From Vitellaria paradoxa (lineage: Eukaryota; Streptophyta; Magnoliopsida; Ericales; Sapotaceae), in contig CM034242.1 of NCBI GenBank assembly GCA_019916065.1, positions 8,500,879 to 8,564,878 on the forward strand: a stretch of 64,000 nucleotides of DNA. Direction: 5' to 3'. The notes below the pieces were generated by a model, which saw only the letters and a list, made by a program, of their open reading frames with translations, was not told the DNA's origin and made no database searches. This document shows, piece by piece, positions 36,476-49,712 of this stretch. Each line of letters opens with the position of its first letter. Positions within the stretch are counted from its first letter, which is position 1. Both the position numbers and the translations under genes were made by a program.

Positions 36476-36728
36476 GTTGGTTTGGTACCAAAAAATCAGT
36501 TTTTTTTTAACTTATTTTTATGTTATATGATTATTTTTCATTAAAATTTGATTTTGTTTATTTAATAGTTTTTAGGCATGCACGTTATTGTATTTATAAG
36601 GAAAAAATTACAAAAATAAAAATTCACGTCCGATTTAAAAAAAATAAATTTTGGTAAAAAAATCATCAAATACAAAAAGAAGAAAAAATTAAAAATTGAT
36701 TTTTTTTTTTTTAACGCAGACCAAACCT
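36476..36728. repeat. MITE-like element with GGTTTGGT ends
   Basis: TGTTGGTTTGGTACC on the left and, read inward from the right, TTAGGTTTGGTCTGCG form short inverted ends about 250 bases apart, around AT-rich filler with matching A and T runs. No target duplication is clear. Confidence 0.35.
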
Positions 36729-36729
36729 A

Positions 36730-39700
36730 AATTTGGCTTGTTTCTCTAATTAAGTCACAGGGACTTTGAATCGAGCAAATTAGAAAAGAAAATTTGATAT
36801 AGTCAGACTTATTTAGTCATTAAAATAAATATTAAGTATATATTTATATATTTTGAAAGGTTAACTTGAGTATACAGAAGTTATATTTACATATACTTGC
36901 AAAAGCAGTGCCAGTGCTCCCGCTGGCATTTCTCTGCTTGTAACACCATTACAATATATATGTATATATATATATATGTACAGATGTATGCATGTTACTG
37001 TTCAAGCAATAGGTAATTGTAAAAGCACAGGAAGAGTAGTAATTGTGAAAGCAGACGCTCTGAATTGGGGGCCCCTGTGGATAGCTCCAAAGGCGTGACG
37101 ACAATGAAATTAAGAGGCCTCTGAATATGGGTGTTGCAGAGAGAGAGAGAGAGAGAGAGAGATTTGATTCTTTGCAGCGAAAATTCAAGGAGTCCCACTC
37201 AACCACCATGACCTCCCCACATACAGACTTTGATGTTGCTTGCTTCCGACCCTTCACAAGCCCAGTCCCTTTTCTTCTGCTATACATATACATATAATAT
37301 ATATATATATATATAGCTGAGCTGCTACTTCGGTTTCTTGTGACTTCCATTATTATCATCATCATCAGATCGATCACAGATGCCTACAGTACTTTTCATG
37401 CATGGCTTCTAAAATTAATAATTAACTCCACCACCCATCCCACCCTACTGACATTTTCATCAATAAATCTCTCTCTCTCTCTCTCTATCTCTCTCCATAA
37501 TTTTGTTTTTTGTTTCTTATATTTTGCATGTGAAGAGTGATCACCTGAGGTGAAGAATCTGTACCCTCCAATGGAGATATATATGTCATTAATTTCTTGT
37601 AAGCTGCATATATAAATGCTTCAATTCACATTGACTTGCCATGTTTTCTCTTATTATTAGTTGGAAAATAACACTCTACAAGACTACAATATATAATTAT
37701 GATTATACAAGAAAACAACTACCAATATATTAATGTTGCTCTTGTAAATAAATAGCATTTGATCAATAATTAACTTTTAATTTAGAAAATAATACCCTCA
37801 GTTACACTTTCAAGTCTGTGGGCTTTTCAAGTAATACTTTCAGTTGTAAAATTAAGCATTAACCGATTGGGTGGAGTGAAAATTAACATTATTTTAATAT
37901 ATATTTAGAATTGTTTTGCTGTGATTATAGCGTTCTAAAATACATAACTTATAGAGATACAGTTAATTGCACACTATTGCTGTTCCTGATAGTATTTTAT
38001 TTATTTATATTTTTTTTGCAATGGAGAGAAATTTTTCTGTATCTCCCTTCGAATTTTATGACGATAGTAAACTCTTCAGATTAGTGACACGGGCTCCCAC
38101 GTACCGACCTTAGAGATCGATTAGATGCAACGAAATATGGCCTCCATAAATAATACACCCTTATAAGTTTTGATATGATGTTTTTTGTTTGGTTTGGAAG
38201 TAAAATTTCTCCTCTCTAAAAATTATCCTCCCTTCTTAATTTTGGAAGAAGGTGTATTATTTTTGGAGAGGATTTGAGCTCTCTAAAAATTATCCTCCCT
38301 TACATGGACTAAATTGGACCATTATGCCCCTTCTCACCTACAAAATGCATTTTATATTAGAAATAAATTCTTTTTTTTTCTAATGGAAAAATGTATTAAA
38401 AATTTATATTAATAAAAATAAAAAATATATAATTTTTTTCCAAATAGGGGGTCGTATGATTAAAAAAATATTTTTTTTCCAAATAAGAGGTGATGTGATT
38501 TTAAGATAATACTATTATTTTTTAGCAAATATAATTTTATTTTTTAGCAAATTTATATAAAATTACGCATATATTGATTTTTTTAAATAAGGAGAAAAAA
38601 AAATAAGCGACTAACGAAGCTTTGGATAAATTAAGATGTTATTGTCTACGAAACTAATTTATATATTTTATAAAATTTAATTTATTAATAACATAATTTA
38701 TTTATAATTAATTTGTCTAAAATTAATTTGTACTAATTGATTTTCACATTATATAATTAACATAAATATATAATTAAGTTTGGATAACCAAGTTTAATTT
38801 AATGGGTAATCAAGTTTGGAATATCACAAGAGCAAAAGAGTCATTTGACTCTTTTATCATCATTCACCTCCTCTTATTTATAAAACATCCAAACCAAGTC
38901 AAAAGTTATCCCTTTCATAAACATCACATCAATGTGGGCCAACCCTTTAAAAATAATATCCCCTCTTATCTTATACTCCCTCTAAAACTTATCCCTCTGA
39001 AATTTTAACACCATCCAATCGGCCCTTTAGATCAATAAAATAACAAACACCCTATATTTTCTTATGTTATTTTATAATAGCCTTTTTTTTAACGTTATAT
39101 CTTCTTTCATATATTAATGAAGCATTAGTGGAACAAATAAATGCTTGAAAGTGCACGCTGAATGGCATTAAAATAAAGCAGTGTTTACAGTATATATCTA
39201 TTTATATTTTTGCATGTATTGTATCAATTATCAAATGTATATTATTTGAAAAGGTGAAAAGATGAAACGTTGCATTTAGAGGAGGAGTCGCAGTTGTGTC
39301 ACATGCTGTAAATGGAGATTTTTATGGCCGTGTTTAAGGTTGAGACTCAGTGAATGCTCACATGCAGGATCTTGAAAGCAGCTATAATACATATATGCAT
39401 ATAGCATAAATCCCCACAGAAAATCATTTAAAGTCACTCTACCTACAATTATGCATGTTATAACTAAATATTACAATTAATTTTTGTACATTAAGTTATG
39501 GTTTCTGTAGCTGTAGATTGATAGGAAATCAAAATGAAAAATATAGAAAAGAAAAAAGCAATTTAAAAAAAAAGGCAAAAAGTTCGATTCTCTCTCTTCT
39601 CAAAAAATTTAGTATTATTTTGTTGTCTATGACCCATAAAGAAATAAATATACATCTATAATTTTAATTTCTTTTATTTTCTAGTTTTTGTGATAAATTT

Positions 39701-40738
39701 AATCTAAACGCATTGAGATATGCCGTCATAACAAGGAAAAAAAAACAATAGTAAAGAAGGTCGAAATTTACTATATATTTATAATAATAATAATTCGTAA
39801 GTCAGGGCCTCCTTTGAAAAAGAAACAAGGAACATTGATAGAAAATTTATATATATATATATATATATATATATGTAATAAATTGGGATGGATGTGATTA
39901 TCAGATCCGCCGGCTATAATAGTATTGCACACCTATAAAGCAAAAGTTGGATGATGATAGGTGGGGTTTTAGGTAATATAACTTGATGATACTAAAAATG
40001 ATCATACTTTAAAAAGGAATCGCATTAAACTCTTCTCACCTTAATACTATATGTTTTAAAGTCATGTGTAAGAGTGATTATAGAAGAATACACAAACGAA
40101 TAATATTTGATAAGAAAATCTACAGGGCTTCTGGACGAAAATTTGTCATTATCATAGCTCATTAAGCTAGCCATCTTTTTAATTAATAATATAGCTTATC
40201 CCTATACTTGCATTATATATGGGGTTGTTTGGAAGCATAAATTTCACTAAAAAGTTACAAAATTTTACCTATGTTTTTTTTATTTTTGTACGTACTTTAC
40301 TCTTTAACTCTTGCAATAGATAAAAGTTAATACAAAACTGCGAAATCCTTCGAACAGGTATAGTCAACCCCATTTGAGCGGGGTTTGTCAGAAGGTTCTG
40401 TTAATTGCGTAAAATGACTAACAATATCAATATACTTTTTGGTCACAAAATCGTTTAAACGTGGAGTATTTACCCCCATTCAGATGGGTTCTGTCAGTAT
40501 TTTTTAATTAATCTTTCAAACACCAAGAAATGACTGATTCATATCATTTTTATTAAATTTTTATCTTTCAAACATCATATATATATATATATATACATGT
40601 ATATATAATATTTTATATATGTATATTAGCTCACTTAATTAGCATAACCATGAACAACAGATAAGATATGCTTACGTCGCAATTAGTTATAATTAATCAT
40701 GGTAAAGTAAAAAAGCATATATAATTAATTAATTATGC

Positions 40739-40774
<36 letters not shown>

Positions 40775-41600
40775 GTGTATAGTAGAAAGGAGAAAAAAAA
40801 AAAGAAAAAAAAATAAGATCTTGTTGATCCTCTTGTGGATTGTGATTAGGGATGGTTGAGAGTGCTTTCGGTGAGATCGATGCAAGGCACGTACAGGTAG
40901 TGGGAGTGGACCTTTTTTTTGAAGGGTTTCTGGTGGAGGTGATGAGACATTAGGATTCTCCAACATCTGCAATAATGTTTATGCATAGTCGAAAAGAAAA
41001 GGAAATTAAATCAAAAGAAAGGGAAAGGAAAACCGTAGAAAATTCTTGGGAGCATGTGTCACGGAAATGGCCCGGTGGAGAATAGTTGGATTAGGATTAA
41101 AGAAATTGTCGTAAGCAAAGGTGTTGCATGTTCAACCCAAGAATAGGTCTGATTGATTAGAATTCAAAAATTCAGTTGATTTTCATTTAAACTGGGAATT
41201 TGTTCTAATTTTATAAATTTAATTTAATTTTTTGTTTTTAGTTATTTAACATTATTATTTTAGTTGCATTAATTATAACTTAGGCAAACAAGAAGGGAAA
41301 AAAAAAAAAGACATACTTTCTTTATATAAAAGTGAAGTCATCTCACTTGTTTCACAGTACTTATTTAATTTCATTTAGAATCATGTGACCAAAGTTCATT
41401 TGCACGCTTGCAGCCAGACCTAACAATTAAAAGATCAGCAGTAACATCCAGGCGACAAATTTACTTGTCCAAACCAAAAGGTTTGACTTTAATTAATTGG
41501 CCACATGATCCTTATCAACTCGATACATCATTGCTTTGCTTGCATGCATTGATATTTTACAAACTTTTAATCACCGGTACTCTTGACTCTTTCGGGTAGG
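36730..41600. other. Gene desert with two less AT-rich islands
   Basis: No gene is supported. The islands at 36890-37560 and 40830-41160 have GA or CT tracts and AT microsatellites beside more mixed sequence, a composition like plant 5' leaders or non-coding transcripts. The longest stop-free stretch across the first (minus strand, 36949-37377) is mostly microsatellite-derived Ser-Leu and Tyr-Ile repeats. A direct duplication of CTCTCTAAAAATTATCCTCC lies at about 38212 and 38278. Confidence 0.5.
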
Positions 41601-41609
41601 GGCTAAAAT

Positions 41610-42050
41610 CAGCCGACTCAGACCAAGTTTAATTTTAATTTCCTCGAGTTGTATTTACAGTGAGTTTGTATTCGAGCTCAAATTCAGCTTAAATTTTTAT
41701 ATAAACTCAAGATCATATCGGTAAATAATAATTTGGGCTCGAGACTTAATTATGAATAGTTCAGTTAAATTAAAATAACATCGTTTCAATGTAAAATATA
41801 ATAAATAAAATATTATAAAAAAATATAATAAAAATATAAAAATATAAAAATATATATATTATTTTATCAAATTGGCTCTTAAGTTTTCGAGCCAAGCTTA
41901 CTTTTCTCTCAAGTTTGATTTCGATTTTAAACAAGATATAAATAAAAATCGAATTTGATTTGAGTTTTTTTTAGTCACGAAGTAAAATTCGAACTGAACT
42001 TTGTTTGACTCAAACTCAAATAACTCGTAAAATTCGTTTTCACCTTTAAT
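41610..42050. repeat. Dispersed repeat family E, copy 1
   Basis: It carries CTCGAGTTGTATTTACAGTG, AACATCGTTT and the 29-base core beginning TAAAATATAATAAATAAAAT (about 41792), followed by GAGCC-rich and AACTCGAACT-like words. The same series is found at 46505-46890. Confidence 0.55.
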
Positions 42051-42376
42051 TGTAGGTTCCCGCGGTGCTTTGAAATTACTATTTAGGCATCTATATACTA
42101 ATGACCAAGTCTACACACGATCTAGATTCAAATCCAAACTCAAACCCAATTGGTCAAATATGGACATAGTTTCATATTGTTTTACTCGATTAAAACCCGA
42201 ATCTAGTTATTCTATTTTTAAACAAATTTTAATATAAATATATTTATATATATCTAGACGGTTAATATAATATCTAAATATTATATACCTATAGACATAG
42301 TAATATAAATATTTTTTATCACATGTAACCATTCATTTTTATTTTAATTAGGAGCTCATTTTCACTAATTTTGTAA

Positions 42377-43415
42377 TTTTTTTTTTTTTTTTTTTTTTTG
42401 AGGTTTGTAAACAGCTCAAGAGCGAACAAAGGAATAACAAAAAAAAGAAAAAGAAATCAAACACTAGGGGCCTCCGGGCCTCTCAGTGTGTGCACCCGCT
42501 ACAATTGGTCCATATGTAGACAAATTAAGCACTGAGCTCATTGCGCGAAGATAGTACAGCAGTCCCATAACTAGAAGACTACTTAGCAACCACCATGTGA
42601 GCTCCTTCATTAGCTTGTCTGCAGCACTAGGAAAATGACCACTGTCTAGTTTTTGCCCAATTGGCCTCGGCCTTAAAAGCAGAGAAGACATGAATGCCCC
42701 CGTAATTGACACCAATTGTATGTAGCTCCCTTGTCATTTCTGACCAAAATAACACTGTTTTGGGGACTGACATCGATTTTTAATCAGCTCAAAAATCGTG
42801 AGCTTGATATTGTTAAATTAAAGTTTAATGATGTAAATGTATTTATATTTTTTTAAAATTAAAAATAAGTAAATGCTAAACTGTTGAATTTTAATTCAAT
42901 GACTCCTAATCTTGTTGTTGCCGAACTGATATCAGCCTCTTTTTTTCTTAAACAACACAGGGTGCTCTGCTTTGCAGGTTTGCATTCATGGTTGAAAGCA
43001 CTATATCTCAGTTAAACTCAAGCACATTGCTTTGAGGAGGCCTCCTTGACCTTGAGGAGTTGCTGCTATCAGAGAGGCGCTTGTAGTTGGTCTTGGGCTC
43101 TGGATTAAGAATGGCCTCCCAATAATCCTGTGTGGAAGGCTTTGCTTTGCATAAAGTGGTTACTGGGGATCGGTGGGGAGACTCCGGCCATTAAAGCTAT
43201 ACTCATTATTAGCCTTCCAAATAGTCCAACAAATGCTGACTATAAGGGCTACTGCTTGGTTGTCCGGCTTATTCATTCCTTTGCTCAACAGCTGGAGCTC
43301 CAAACCATGTAGCTGTTGTGGGAACTGACATGGGGTCAACCTTGTATCAGTTGTATGAAAGAGCACTTCCAAACCACAAGCCACTTGCACCCCCAGTTTA
43401 GAGTTTTAAAGGGTA
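42377..43415 (-). pseudogene. 5'-truncated LINE with poly(A) tail
   Basis: Read on the minus strand, the segment starts near 43415, shows GLWFGSALSY (zinc-binding tail region of the RT) and then SICWTIWKANNEYSFNGR (43183-43243), the signature just before the RNase H domain of plant L1-type elements. The RNase H start follows (VLEFN, then, frameshifted, AFNHECKPAKQST near 42970-43020), and finally a degraded end (ADKLMKEL, ERPGGP). It closes with 23 A (T run at 42377-42399 on the plus strand), the expected 3' tail. Several stops and frameshifts kill it. An inverted-repeat element (42764-42938) interrupts the RNase H part. A target duplication was sought but not found convincingly. Confidence 0.8.
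42764..42938. mobile_element. Family C inverted-repeat element inside the LINE, 175 bp
   Basis: It starts GGACTGACATC and ends GATATCAGCCT (inward AGGCTGATATC), an 8 of 11 terminal inverted repeat. LINE-related sequence resumes on both sides. A homologous copy with the same ends lies at 60641-60819. No coding capacity. Confidence 0.5.
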
Positions 43416-45102
43416 ACAGTTAAAACTCATCATTGCTTAATATATATTAATAAAAAATGAAATATTTGGACAAAGACTTGAATGTGTGATTACATATAGA
43501 TATAGAAATTATATATATACACTACGGATTGAACCCTTTTTTTTTTTTTAACGGATAACGGATCACAATATGGATATGCCTTTGCTTATTAGACATTATA
43601 TATATATCGAGGCAAATCTCATTACAAGGAAAACCATCTTTTGCAAGGATTTTTCCTAACTAAATACAAATTTGGCTACTAAAATATGACTTTTTCCAAT
43701 CAAAAAAGGGTTACTTTTGCTAATTAATAATTAGTTGACAAAAATTTTATTAAAAATAATAAAATATTTATTACCTTCACCGACTATTTGATCGCCAAAT
43801 ATTCACTTTTACTGACCAAATAAAAATTGATTGATAAAAAATTTACTTTTTTCAAACTAATTTTTTTAATTGAAAAGAGTAGATACTTTGTCGTATTAAA
43901 TATGTTATTATTTTTGGTGTTCAAAAATAAATATTTTATTCTACTTTTATGAGTTAAAAATTTAATTTTTTTTCTATCAAATCCTGGTGGGCAAAACATT
44001 TAATATATATATATATATACACATTAAAATATATACATTGAAATTAAGAGATAAACTCAAGTTTGGGTCTTAAGATAAGCAAACCCAATACTCATCTTTT
44101 AGCGGCTAAAGTTCAATCGGCAAAGATGCCGATCAAATATATTTTGATCATTACTAACTTTCGCAATTAATTTTTACTAAATTATGTTTTGCCGATAATA
44201 TCATTTAGACCAAAATTTTAGTCACTAAAAGTATGAATTGTCCAATTACTTACCAGCCTACTATACAATATATTTACATGAGACCCCTTTTACTATAAGG
44301 AAATTTCACTCTTTCAAATAAAATAGTAATTATCAAATAAGTGTATCAAATAAGGTAATAGAATAAAATGTAAAAATGAATATACTATTTTTTTTTATAT
44401 CAAACGATATTTAAAGGTATTTGTATGTGTGTATATGTGAGTGACCATTCCATTTTTTTTTTTGGGTACCAAACGAGGCTTAAAGATGCGTATGCGTGTG
44501 TGTGTGTACGTGTTTTGTTGAGCTGCTTTGAAAAATAGTTAGAAAAAAAAAAAAAAAAAAAAAAACAATAACAAGTTTGTGTTACACCAGGTGAGCAGTC
44601 ATGCATGTGTTTTCACCTTAATCAATGAGTCAATGTGTCCTGTCCGCGTGCCTAGCTGTTGATGATGCCAAACAAAGCTTAGTGAAAAACGTATCAATTT
44701 TATGTAAATCCATCTCATAGGGTTCCAAAATCTTGAAAGATCCCATCTGGTCAGTTTCTTTATTTATTTTTTTTTATTTTTTATTTTTTATTTTTTTTGG
44801 ATGCCATAAACTAACCTTCAGCCATGCAAAGAAAGAAAGAAAGAATAGTTAAGGCACATGTTCATATAGAAGCAAAACAAGTAAAAAAGGACAAGTCGAT
44901 TCTCTAACCCATATATCAAAGTGAGAATAGGAAGACAAGACTGCAAAGAAAGAGAGAAAAGGCTGTCCTCTTGGGAAGAAGAAAAAAACAATTAGGATTA
45001 GATAGATATGTGTATGCACGTTCACAAATATGCATATATATATATATATATACACACATACGGAGAGAGAGAGAGAGAGAGGGAGTGCGTAATTATCTAG
45101 CT

Positions 45103-45135
<33 letters not shown>

Positions 45136-46500
45136 CCGTGGAGGGTTGTATCATTATGATCAAGAGAATGGCGATGATTGATGTGGAAGAAGATGAGGAG
45201 GAGCCGACCCTTGCGGTTGTGGGACCTAAAAGCAAAGACAAATTGGGTGATGCCATTCCAAGCATTCTCTTTAACATTTTGCTCTCCTTTTCTTTTCTTT
45301 TCATTTTTTTTTTTTTTTTTTTTTGGGTGGCTTCTTTCTTTCTATCTTTGTCACCTCCACTAATTTAAAGTAACTATCCTTCTTGGTGTTGGAGAAGATT
45401 TCCGATGCCAACTCAAGTTTTTTTGTGAGATTCACTTCATTTGTTTGTTCCAATTTGTTTCAAGGATTAAAACAAAAAATTACAAATCAAAATGAAGAAT
45501 ATCGAAAGTTGTTTAGTGTCAAAGCAGTGTAATTAATCTTGGCTAATTACACTTTCGCTCTTAGAATTTCGCCAAAAAAAAAATACATTACTTCTTCTAC
45601 GGCTTATAATTTAAAAGTTAAAAGCATAATTTTATCGTGATTTAAATTAAAGTGTAAAATTAAAAAAATTTATTAAATTTAATTAAATATTTATCACACG
45701 TGTCATCAAAACTCATGTGCAATTATTAAAAAAATAATATTAAAAAAAATAAATATAAATTTATTTGTAGAATTTGCACTGATCCTTTTAAAAAATAAAA
45801 TAATATCTCATTTAATAAACAAATTAGTAAGAACGTATTTCTATCAATTTATTTTTGCGTAAATTTTTTTTTAACAATTAATTTTGACCAATGATGTACA
45901 AATTCATTTAAATTTAGTACGTCAATATTACAGGGGATTAAACCTTAATTTTAAACTCCGACGGGTGCCATGTCTTTTTTAGCAGAACTTTAAGAGGATA
46001 AATTAAAATATAATTACTTAGTTAATATTTTAATCAGTTATTTTCTTTCCTTTCAAGTCCATTTCGGTGTACAAATTAGTTTTATTAAAATGAGACTTTA
46101 ACGTGTGATCAAAGCCGCTGATTATATCTGCTTGTTTTGACAAACTTTGTGTGTATAAATTTCAACTAACGGAGGCTTTGACTTCTGCGATCGTTGTCTC
46201 CTGTGGATGTTAGGAATTTCAAACCACATGCTCCAATTTGTAAATCTTTATTGTAATTTTCATATCATAAACCACAGGATTCGTGCTGGAAAGAAAATAC
46301 AATTTCTGGATGGCATGTTTCACGGATGAAACCTAACCCAATGGACATGTTGTTTGAAACGAAACTATGGTAATTATCAAGATTGAAGTATGACTTGGTA
46401 CAGGATTCACGGAGGACAGTACTTCAGGTTGCTTGTAACCACAGTTTATATATATATATATATATAATTTAGAGTGTCTAGATATGAACTATTAGAATTA
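43416..46500. other. AT-rich intergenic DNA with one promoter-like segment
   Basis: No confirmed gene. The interval holds poly-T and poly-A runs (44537-44562, 45307-45324), AT tracts and GA microsatellites. The stretch 45010-45300 is described separately as a candidate transcription start. Confidence 0.5.
45030..45300 (+). other. Candidate small transcription unit
   Basis: An AT-rich TATA-like tract (45032-45052) is followed by two GA-repeat runs (45062-45082 and 45104-45130) and then an ATG at 45138. The frame begins MEGCIIMIKRMAMIDVEEDE and continues as a charged, mixed-composition segment (TLAVVGPKSKDKLGDAIPSI). GA-rich leaders are common in plant genes, and this is one of the few desert segments with balanced codons. 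After 45280 the frame runs into a T-rich tract and becomes Phe-rich, so a real gene would need splicing; a possible donor is GG/GTGATG near 45246. No family recognised. Confidence 0.2.
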
Positions 46501-46504
46501 TGTA

Positions 46505-46890
46505 AAACCAGAGGTACAACGAGCTGAATTATATTAAATCGAGTTTTAATTTATTCGAATTTAACTCGAGTTATTTATATAAGAATTAAGATCGAGTTCG
46601 GTTCAGACTTTTATATATATTTAAGTTTGGCTCAATAAAAAAGAATTTAGACTCCAAATCTACTTGCAAACAATTTGATTAAATCAAAACGACGTCGTTT
46701 TAGTTTAAAATATAATAAATAAAATATTATAAAAACTATTATTAAAAAAATATAAAAATATTATAATATATATTATTTTATTGAACCGACTTAAAAAATT
46801 TTCAAAGGTGGAGCTTAAACTCAATTCTAAATAAGATACAAATTGAACTTAATTCGATCTCATTTTAGATACATACCTAATTTGAATAGT
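46505..46890. repeat. Dispersed repeat family E, copy 2
   Basis: It contains the palindrome AAAACGACGTCGTTTT (46685-46700), then the same TAAAATATAATAAATAAAAT core as 41610-42050 and the flanking ACTCGAGTTATTTATA and AAGATACAAATTGAA-like words. Confidence 0.55.
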
Positions 46891-46899
46891 TTAAAAAAA

Positions 46900-48630
46900 G
46901 TCCAGTTAATTTTCCCTCTTGTGATAATTATTGGAGAGCAAATCAACTCCTAATCATAATTAAGAGTCTTAAAAATTATTCTTAATCATTACTAACCATT
47001 CTGATTTTAAATAAAAAAAAATACAGAGAGGATGTAGTGATTATGGGTTCAAATTATTCTTGCCACATGACCCCAAAGAAAAAAAAAAAGGGAAAGAAAA
47101 ATATTGTAGATCATGTCCACTCTAAAAAGTCAAAATTCCAAAGAAAATAGGGGTTTCAAAGGAGCAAAAGGTGGGATTCTTAGCTTCAAATTCTCACCAA
47201 ACAAACAATAATGATGGGTGTATTATATATGCATGGTAGGGTATTTTGGTCCACTGGAAATATTTGGGGCAAATAAAACGGTTCAAATTTTTGAAATTTT
47301 CTTTTCAGAATCGATTCTAGGTTACTCCCTGAATGAAGGGTGAAAGGGCTGCATCAGCAAATGGACAAAGTCATTGAGGGAATTTTGATCAAACACATGA
47401 CTTTGTGAGGAGGCTAGGGAAGATGAACACACAACCAAAACCAACCACCATGAAATTAGGTCGGAGGGTATTCTGATCTTTTCTTTATTTTCTAAGATAA
47501 GGATTTGTGTAGTTGCTATAATGGAGATTGAATCTTCGAAACCAAGTCAAATTCAACAATTCCCAAAATTATAAGTGATAAAAGGAAAATCCATATCTTT
47601 AAAAAATTTCGAATCAACCAAAAAAAAAAGTCCAATATAATAAAGATTGCTTTGAAGTTAGTGACCATGCAAAAAATTATTTTTGTTGGAAAATGACATT
47701 ATATATCATTTTTTCTATAACAAAATATTGTACCATCTTTATCGGTAATTGTACATTAAAAAAACAGTAAATACTTTTTTTTGTTAACTTTTTTACTTCA
47801 CATTACACTTGCTTCATAAAATCAAGTTTTGAATGAAAAAAAGATAATAAAAAAGTATAAATATTCCCGTCCTAATACATTATAACATATATGTATAATT
47901 ATTTTCTTCATAAATCAAATATGGAGTAAAAAAAAGGTAACGAAAGAGAGTAAATATTCTCATCTTTATGCATTATTACATATATATATATTATTATTAT
48001 TTACATGATAGGTTTAAATAAGCAATATACTTTTTAAGGGTCTTTTCAAAATCAAATAAAATTTAATCCTTTAACTTTTTAAAGGTAAGACTCACATCTT
48101 TAAAAAGCTTTTAAAGTCCAAAAGTTTTCATTAAATGAAAAATCACCCTCATTTTGATTTTTTTTGGGGGAGCCTCGTATTGGAAATTGATCACTAGATA
48201 TTGCATCTAAAATGACCCTCCAAATCACATTGATTCTAAATTTGATTAATGATTTTCTACAAGCATTGGTCCTCTGAAAGAACGTGAAATTTTGATTCTT
48301 TTCATTATTTTTGGCATATTCTTGTCATTATTCTTTTCATTATTTTTTAGAAAGAATGGAAAATTTTCCAAGAAGACAATTAATTAATACGGAGGGGTAG
48401 ACATGTCTTTTACATAATAACTCCTCCATTTTCGAAAATTTTTCCAATCCAAAAAAATACTTCGAGCAGATAAATATTATTTTTACTAATTATAATGCAC
48501 ATATAAATATAGAGCGCCGTGCAAAAGCAACCAGCGTGGCAGCCGTACGTATGGCCCATTTATAAATATATATTATTGATTCCCTCTTGTCCGTATATGT
48601 ATATGTGTGTGTATATATATATATATATAT
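46900..48630. other. AT-rich intergenic DNA
   Basis: No gene or well-bounded repeat is seen. Poly-A runs and AT tracts only. 47150-47470 is less AT-rich but has no sustained reading frame. Confidence 0.5.
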
Positions 48631-48632
48631 AT

Positions 48633-48902
48633 GAGTTTTTTTTTTATAAAAATACCCTTCAAATTATCTTTCTTTTTTTTTATTTTGTCATTAAACTATT
48701 AAATACATCTCTTACATTCTCAAACTATTCAATTCCAACCAAATAACTATTCAATTCTATTCTATTTGGTTTAAATATTAACTCCATCCGTTAACTTTAA
48801 TGGAATTGAATAATTTGATAATATAATGAGTGTTTTTGATAGTTTGAGGACTAAATAGAAAAAAGAGAGATAATTTAAGTGATATTTTCATAAAACCCTC
48901 AT
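48633..48902. mobile_element. Fold-back MITE, copy 1, about 270 bp
   Basis: The whole element is a long imperfect hairpin. The left arm (GAGTTTTTTTTTTATAAAAA, CAAATTATCTTTC, TCATTAAACTATT, CTCAAACTATTCAATTCC) is mirrored by the right arm read inward (GAGGGTTTTATGAAAATATC, TTAAATTATCTCTC, TCCTCAAACTATC, CAAATTATTCAATTCC). The arms are about 110 bases each. The same family occurs at 49713-49976. Confidence 0.7.
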
Positions 48903-49712
48903 TAAATTTAAGGCTTGTTTATAACATTTACGTTTTTTTAGTTTATCTTTAATAGTATTTTTTTGTTTTTAATTTTTTATTTTCAGTTATTATTTTTTGG
49001 AAATAAAAATAGATTCATGTTTGGTAATATAATTTTGTTTACAGTAATTAATTTTAATTTAACAAAATATTCTAATTTTATTATTTTTATAAAAATTAAC
49101 AAAATTAATAAAATATATTTAAATTAATTAATTTAACATTATATATTATTTTTAATAATAATTAATTTTAATAAGTTATATTTATAAATAACATAAGTTA
49201 CTAATAAATTAATATTTTATTTATTAAAATTAATTCGAAATAATTAAAATATTTTAATGAAATAAATAATTTTAAGAGGGAATTATTACTTATCAAAATA
49301 TTTTAATTTAATAAAATAAATTATTTTAATAATAAACTATTATTTTAACAGTATCATTAATTTTAATTTTACTAAAATAAGTTATTTTAATATGTAATTA
49401 TTATTTATTAAAGTATAATTATAATCTAATAAAGTAAATTATTATTTTATTTATAATTAATTTAATTTCAATAAAAAATAAATATTTTGATATGTATTTA
49501 TTATTTTTAAATAATAATTTTAGTTTAATGAAATAAATCATTTTAATCATAAATTGTTATTTTAATTTTAATAAAATAAATCATCATAATAACATGTTAT
49601 TTATTAAAAATAATTTTAGTTTAATAAGATATTCAAATAAAATAATTCATTTTAATATGATGCAAGAAAAATGAATAAAGTTTAAAATTGAAAAATATTT
49701 ATAAAAGAAATA
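48903..49712. other. Extremely AT-rich spacer between fold-back MITEs
   Basis: About 0.8 kb of nearly pure A/T sequence built from AATAAATTATTTTAATAATAA-like words in degenerate tandem order. No gene is possible in it. Confidence 0.6.

Noticed and set aside
36949..37377. 142-codon minus-strand frame
   Set aside because: Much of it is translated from GA and AT microsatellites (Ser-Leu and Tyr-Ile runs); no domain.
40860..40905. GATGCAAGGCACGTACA, resembling miR164
   Set aside because: Three mismatches over 17 bases and no matching star arm nearby.
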